From the NCBI RefSeq assembly GCF_037038585.1, contig NC_092524.1:70580552-70644551 (forward strand): a DNA stretch of 64,000 nt, in the 5' to 3' direction. Of the stretch, positions 59,641-64,000 are shown one piece after another. The notes beneath the pieces were generated by a model, which was not told the DNA's origin, made no database searches, and saw nothing but the letters and a program-made list of their open reading frames with translations. Every line of letters starts with the position of its first letter. The first letter of the stretch is position 1. The DNA is from Patagioenas fasciata (Eukaryota; Chordata; Aves; Columbiformes; Columbidae). A program made the translations under genes and the position numbers.

Positions 59641-62600
59641 CTCTCCTCCCCCTTGCCCTGCCCTCACTCCTCCTGCTCCCATCTCAGCTCTGTTCCGTGC
59701 CCGCCACGATGTCCCAGGAGCTGAGCGCAGCTCTTCCCCTGTTCCATCCCTAGGAGAGCATCGCGGTACGGGGCATGTCCCGTGAAAAGGCTTTTCCCAT
59801 CCTTACATCCCCATTAAAAGGACGGGAAGAGGCTTTAATTCTTCGCAATGCATCAGAGTCGCCTGACTGTACTGAAATTTTTGCAGACCAGCTTTCAAGC
59901 ATGAAACCAAGTTTCTGAAATTGTGGCTTTTATTAAGAGAAAATTTTAATTCGTCTTTCTTAATAGTGTGTGTATTTGGCAAGTGACCTACATTTTGATT
60001 AATGAAGTGAGGAATATATTTTTCTTCTGGCTGGAAGCTGCTGAGTTATTTTTGTTTTCCTCTTTAATCCTGGAAATGGGTTGGCCTTTAGGTGGATATA
60101 TAGATTCAGAAACATCAAGCTGATGATACAATGGGGTTATAGTTTAAGGAATTTATGCATTAGCGTGCGTGCAATTTTTGTCTGCACGAGGCAGATAATT
60201 CATGACAAAAGCATCAGAGAAAGTGCTAGGCTGTGTTTGCTTCCAAATGCATTTGGACATTTCCAGATATGAATTCTGTCACATATGAAGGCTACGGGTA
60301 GGAGATTTGAAACGCATTGGAGTAACTGCAGGCAGCTGGGGGCTGGCTCACGTCCTGGGGTGAGCACCCGAAGTGTTGATCACCCATAGAAGGTCTGCTC
60401 TGAGCTCCCCCAGACCGCGCGGGTAAATTGTGGAGGAGCCGGGCTGGCTAAACACGGAGAAGCCTTTTCCTCCGGCCCTTGGGACAGGGGTGCTCAGCAC
60501 CCATGGGTGCTGGGGCTTGTCCAGCTGCCCGGGGCAGGTTTCAGACCCTGCGATGGGTCCTGGCTCTGCTTCCCCTGTGCTTTCTTCCTCTTACAAACAA
60601 TACAGCACCCCTGCCATCGCGGCTGGCAAACAGCAGCGCTGCTACAGAGATGCCTGATGATGCGCAGGTTTTGTCTCTCGGGGGTCACAGTCGTGAGGCG
60701 ATGGCTCATGGGACATGGATGGCAACATTAACCGCACCGGTTGAAGTTGCACGAGCTGTGCCCACAGTTCCTGAGTAATCAGTAAGACTAATTACATGTG
60801 CCAAATAACGGTGAGCAGACGAGTTTCCCAGCAAGACCCGAAATGGCGAGCAGTCGGTCACGCTGCACTGGCCACAGGGGATGTGACAGCAGGCTGTGGG
60901 GGCAGGGGACCGCAGGTGTCCCTCACTGTCCAGGGACAGGGTGGCAGCAGCCGAAATCTGCAGGGGTGGATGCAGCCCCCGCAGAGACAACGCACAGTTT
61001 GGGATGCGGCTGCCATTGGGTCACAGCCGATCCTTGAACCCTCCCTGCTCACGCTGACTCCTCGTGACCAACCGTTCATCACCCGTCTCATCGTGTCACC
61101 CTCCGCAGGGACCCCTGGGTGCCATCTCACCAGGCTCTGCCCTGTCTGGCCATCTCAGGAGGCTCGGAAAAACAAGAAGCCAGATGTAGCAGATGCTCAG
61201 TGTAGGTGCAACAGTAAGGTCTGTGGTACAGGCTCTGAAATGTTCTTTCCCAGAGCCACTGAGAAGTTCTTAATTTCTGGCTTTTACTATAAGGTGACTG
61301 CATGTTTATTACTCGCTGCTGGAAATAAAGGGTTCTGGGGAAGGTTGTGATATGAGTTCAGTACCAAAGTCACGAGTTTGTTTGTTCCCCAACACTCCCA
61401 TCACCTTTCTGATTGTTTTGGGGCACGATGCACACAGCTGATGGCAGCAACGCCAAACCCTCAGCACGTGTGCGTGGCCCTTGTAGGTCATCATTGTCCT
61501 GACCACCCCCACCTGGGTCCTCACCAGCTCCACCTGGGTCCTCACCACCCTGCATCCTCACCTGCCCTGGCCATGAGCCGAGCTCTATTTAAGCTCCAGC
61601 CTGTGCCCTGGCTGGTGTTTGCTGTTGGTGTTCCTGGTCTTCTGATTGAGCCCAGACCTGTTGCTCTGTCTTCTGCTGCCCTGGGTTCTAGATCTGGCTG
61701 GTCCCCTACCTTGCCTGAGGACGGCCAGCTCTGGGGATGTCTCTGCAGTCTGTCCTGGCTGGGATGCTGCTGGATGCACCAGGTTGGTGAGGGCTCTGCT
61801 TGTGCTGTGGTCACCCAGAGCCCCTGGCCCGCTGTCCCCTGTGGAGCAGCCCTGCTCTTGGTGACAAGAGGAAGGACAATTGCTCAAAGCCTTGTGACTT
61901 GTTCCTGCTCTGTTCCACCTCTGCGAGGCCCTGTGTGCTTCTTCCCGTGCTGGTGTGCCATGTCCCACGCCCTGGGAGCCCTTGCTCAGTGTGGGCTGAG
62001 CAGGCTGGCTCTCGCCCTGCTCTGAGTTGTGTCCTATTGCTAGGCTCCTGGGTTTTTGGTTTCTTGCTAATCCAATTGATGGTTCCAGCACTGGTGTGCA
62101 CATTGCTAAAAGATGGCAAGGAAAAGCACGTGTTGTCTTTTTGGGGAATTCTTGGCAGCTTTTGTGAGCACTTTGCTACAAGAGCCTGTTTGCAACTTGC
62201 CATCCTTTTGTGGAGTCCAATTATATTTATACGCTAAAATATCCCTTTCTGTGGTGCCGTAAGTAACTTGATGGCAACTGTCCTAGAGCTTTGGGTGACA
62301 GAGGGCTTTTGCTGGTGCCTGCTCGGTGTTGCTGCTGATGCTCACAGGGTCAGTTTGTTGAAAGATGAAGGAACAAGCCTGGCTTCCAGGGTGTAGTGGT
62401 GGTTTGCATTTGTCCAACATCCAGCAGGCTTTCTATGCTGGTAGGACTTTTACTGCAACAACTCAAAACTAAGAAAACCCCAAACTCATCCAAACCTGCC
62501 TTCCAGGTGTCAAGAGGTTTGAACTTTTAGGTCACTTGCATGACTTTTTTGGCACCCTAAACACTGGAGGTCGTGCTTTGAGCTTGTCTAAACCACCGGC

Positions 62601-63356
62601 CTTGGGTGCAAACGTGTAGCAGCCTCTTTGGTTGTATCTTCTAACAGTCGGAGGAGACAGCTCAGCCTGGCTCGAGAGACAGGCTTTCATGCTTTCCTTG
62701 CTGTTTCTCTTCACCTGCTGCTTTTAGGTCCAGAAGTAGGGCGGAACGCGGCTCTTTCTGACTCTGCTGGTGGGTGTTTTCAGCGAGATGACAGCTAAGG
62801 CAGTTTTCTTTTTACTACCTGTGTTTCAATGCGAATCAGAGCTGCTGGCCAAGAAGGGATGAGGGGTCCCCTGTGAGGGAGCAGCCTTTGTAGGAGACTT
62901 TTGATATCAGGAGCTGGGCTGGTAACTGATTCATCCAAACTTTTACTTGTCTCCGAGCCCTGGGGGAGGGAAGAAGAGCGGAAAAACTGACATGAACACA
63001 AACAGCAGGTAATATTGAGAGCTACAGGGTGGGTGTTTCTAAACTTCAAGACTTAGAAAATGCCTGGGAAAATTAAAAAAAAAAAAAGGCAAACCTGCAT
63101 GCAGTTGTTGTGTTCTGAGCGTTCTGCATCACTGGTGTTTTAACTGGAGCTTTCATTCTGTGCTTTGCTTGGCACTGTGTTCACCGAGCTCTCCTTGGAG
63201 CTGGTGCTTACATGTGGTTCTGCTGCGAAATCAGAATGTGGCCCTGGGTTAAAATCTGTGTCAAACACCAGTGATCCTGCAGGGACAAGTGACTCCTCTC
63301 AGAAACAAGGGTGAGCAAACAGGCATTGCAGAACACAGCAGATCCAAAAAAATCAC
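59641..63356. other. Unique DNA, possible TATA promoter at 61.58 kb
   Basis: 59830-60300 is AT-rich. 60300-62060 is GC-rich without a recognised exon; GAGCTCTATTTAAGCTC near 61580-61596 is a TATA-like core in GC-rich surroundings and could be a promoter or part of an unrecognised LTR. An A run of about 13 lies near 63075-63087. No gene recognised. Confidence 0.4.
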
Positions 63357-63973
63357 AGAATCCCAGAATGTGAGGGGTTGAAGGGCCCTGGAAAGCTCAT
63401 CCAGTGCAATCCCCCCATGGAGCAGGAACACCCAGCTGAGGTTCCACAGGAAGGGGTCCAGGCGGGTTTGAATGGCTGCAGAGAAGGAGACTCCACAACC
63501 TCCCTGGGCAGCCTGGGCCAGGCTCTGACACCCTCACCCCCAACAAGTTTCTTCTCATATTTAAGTAGAACCTCCTGTGTTCTGGTTTGCACCCACTACC
63601 CCTTGTCCTGTCACTGGTTGTCACCAGAAGAGCCTGGCTCCATCCTCCTGACACTGCCCCTTTCCATATTGATCCCCAGGAATGAGTCCCCCCTCAGTCT
63701 CCTCTTGTCCAGCTCCAGAGCCCCAGCTCCCTCAGCCTTTCCTCACATGGGAGATGCTCCACTCCCTTCAGCATCTTGGTGGCTGCGCTGGACTCTCTCC
63801 AGCAGTTCCGTGTCCTTCTGGAACTGAGGGGCCACAACTGGACACAATATTCCAGGGGTGGTCTCCCCAGGGCAGAGCAGAGGGGCAGGAGAACCTCTCT
63901 GACCTACTGACCACCCCCTTCTAACCCACCCCAGGTACCATTGGCTTCCTGGCCACAAGGACCCAGTGCTGGC
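63357..63973 (-). mobile_element. CR1 LINE 3' fragment, inverted relative of the 15.7 kb copy
   Basis: Tail on the left (AATCACAGAATCCCAGAATG), then the 3' UTR and end of ORF2 in the order and sequence of 16095-16716 read backwards. Similarity stops after GGACCCAGTGCTGG, so this copy is 5'-truncated at about 63973. Differences from the 15.7 kb copy are few. Confidence 0.93.
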
Positions 63974-64000
63974 AGACAGACTTCAGCAGTCCATCAGCTG
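63974..64000. other. Last bases of the window
   Basis: Non-CR1 sequence after the truncation point; too short to interpret. Confidence 0.5.

Noticed and set aside
58258..59785. Three plus-strand frames of about 475-490 codons over the 48-bp array
   Set aside because: Each begins at a non-ATG codon outside the array and all three are open together, the expected result of a stop-free unit of 48 bp.
61378..62025. Plus-strand 215-codon frame rich in Leu, Cys and Pro
   Set aside because: Starts at a non-ATG codon, has no recognisable domain, and overlapping frames on the other strand are equally open.

Overview
The window looks like bird nuclear DNA. The main evidence is at least eleven CR1-type LINE fragments in both orientations, each ending in the ATTCTRTG-like 3' tail typical of avian CR1, two of them keeping recognisable pieces of the CR1 reverse-transcriptase ORF. 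The same picture comes from two solo LTRs of one endogenous-retrovirus family, a very high density of GC-rich minisatellites, and GC-rich stretches alternating with AT-rich unique DNA. I cannot name the species. No bacterial-style operons, rRNA, tRNA or CRISPR were found. The mixture (few genes, about 5 kb of CR1, about 6.5 kb of tandem arrays) would fit an intergenic, intronic or subtelomeric/microchromosomal segment, but that placement is inference.

Layout. 0-24 kb: a CpG-rich start with a 20-bp minisatellite, then mostly unique non-coding DNA with arrays of 40 bp (2.1 kb), 46 bp (10.2 kb, 13 copies) and 25 bp (11.7 kb), and six clear CR1 pieces. 24-30 kb: the only strong protein-coding candidate, an uninterrupted ORF of 934 codons from its first ATG (24957-27761, + strand), with eighteen 24-residue Ser/Arg/Glu/Gln-rich repeats in its middle. 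It is flanked by two near-identical CR1 copies in inverted orientation (24.0-24.5 and 29.8-30.2 kb). 30-45 kb: a CR1 with RT remnant, a 16-bp G-rich array (36.9 kb), and otherwise unique DNA with one short Cys-rich ORF that ends on a splice-donor-like sequence (40.4 kb). 45.7-47.4 kb: an array of 81 units of 21 or 22 bp that vary at only two sites. 51-57 kb: a CR1, a solo LTR with a perfect 6-bp target duplication, and a second solo LTR of the same family inserted into a 31-bp minisatellite. 58.3-59.6 kb: a 48-bp array with 27 unit lengths and no indels, open in four reading frames. 59.6-64 kb: unique DNA ending in a CR1 whose closest relative in the window lies inverted at 15.7-16.7 kb.

Most long ORFs here are by-products of tandem repeats: GC-rich arrays without stop codons stay open in several frames at once. 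I therefore call only one coding region, at moderate confidence, and describe the others as arrays. The candidate previously undescribed features are the repeat protein at 24.9-27.8 kb and the 48-bp array at 58.3-59.6 kb. Neither resembles a family I recognise, and both need transcript and comparative evidence.
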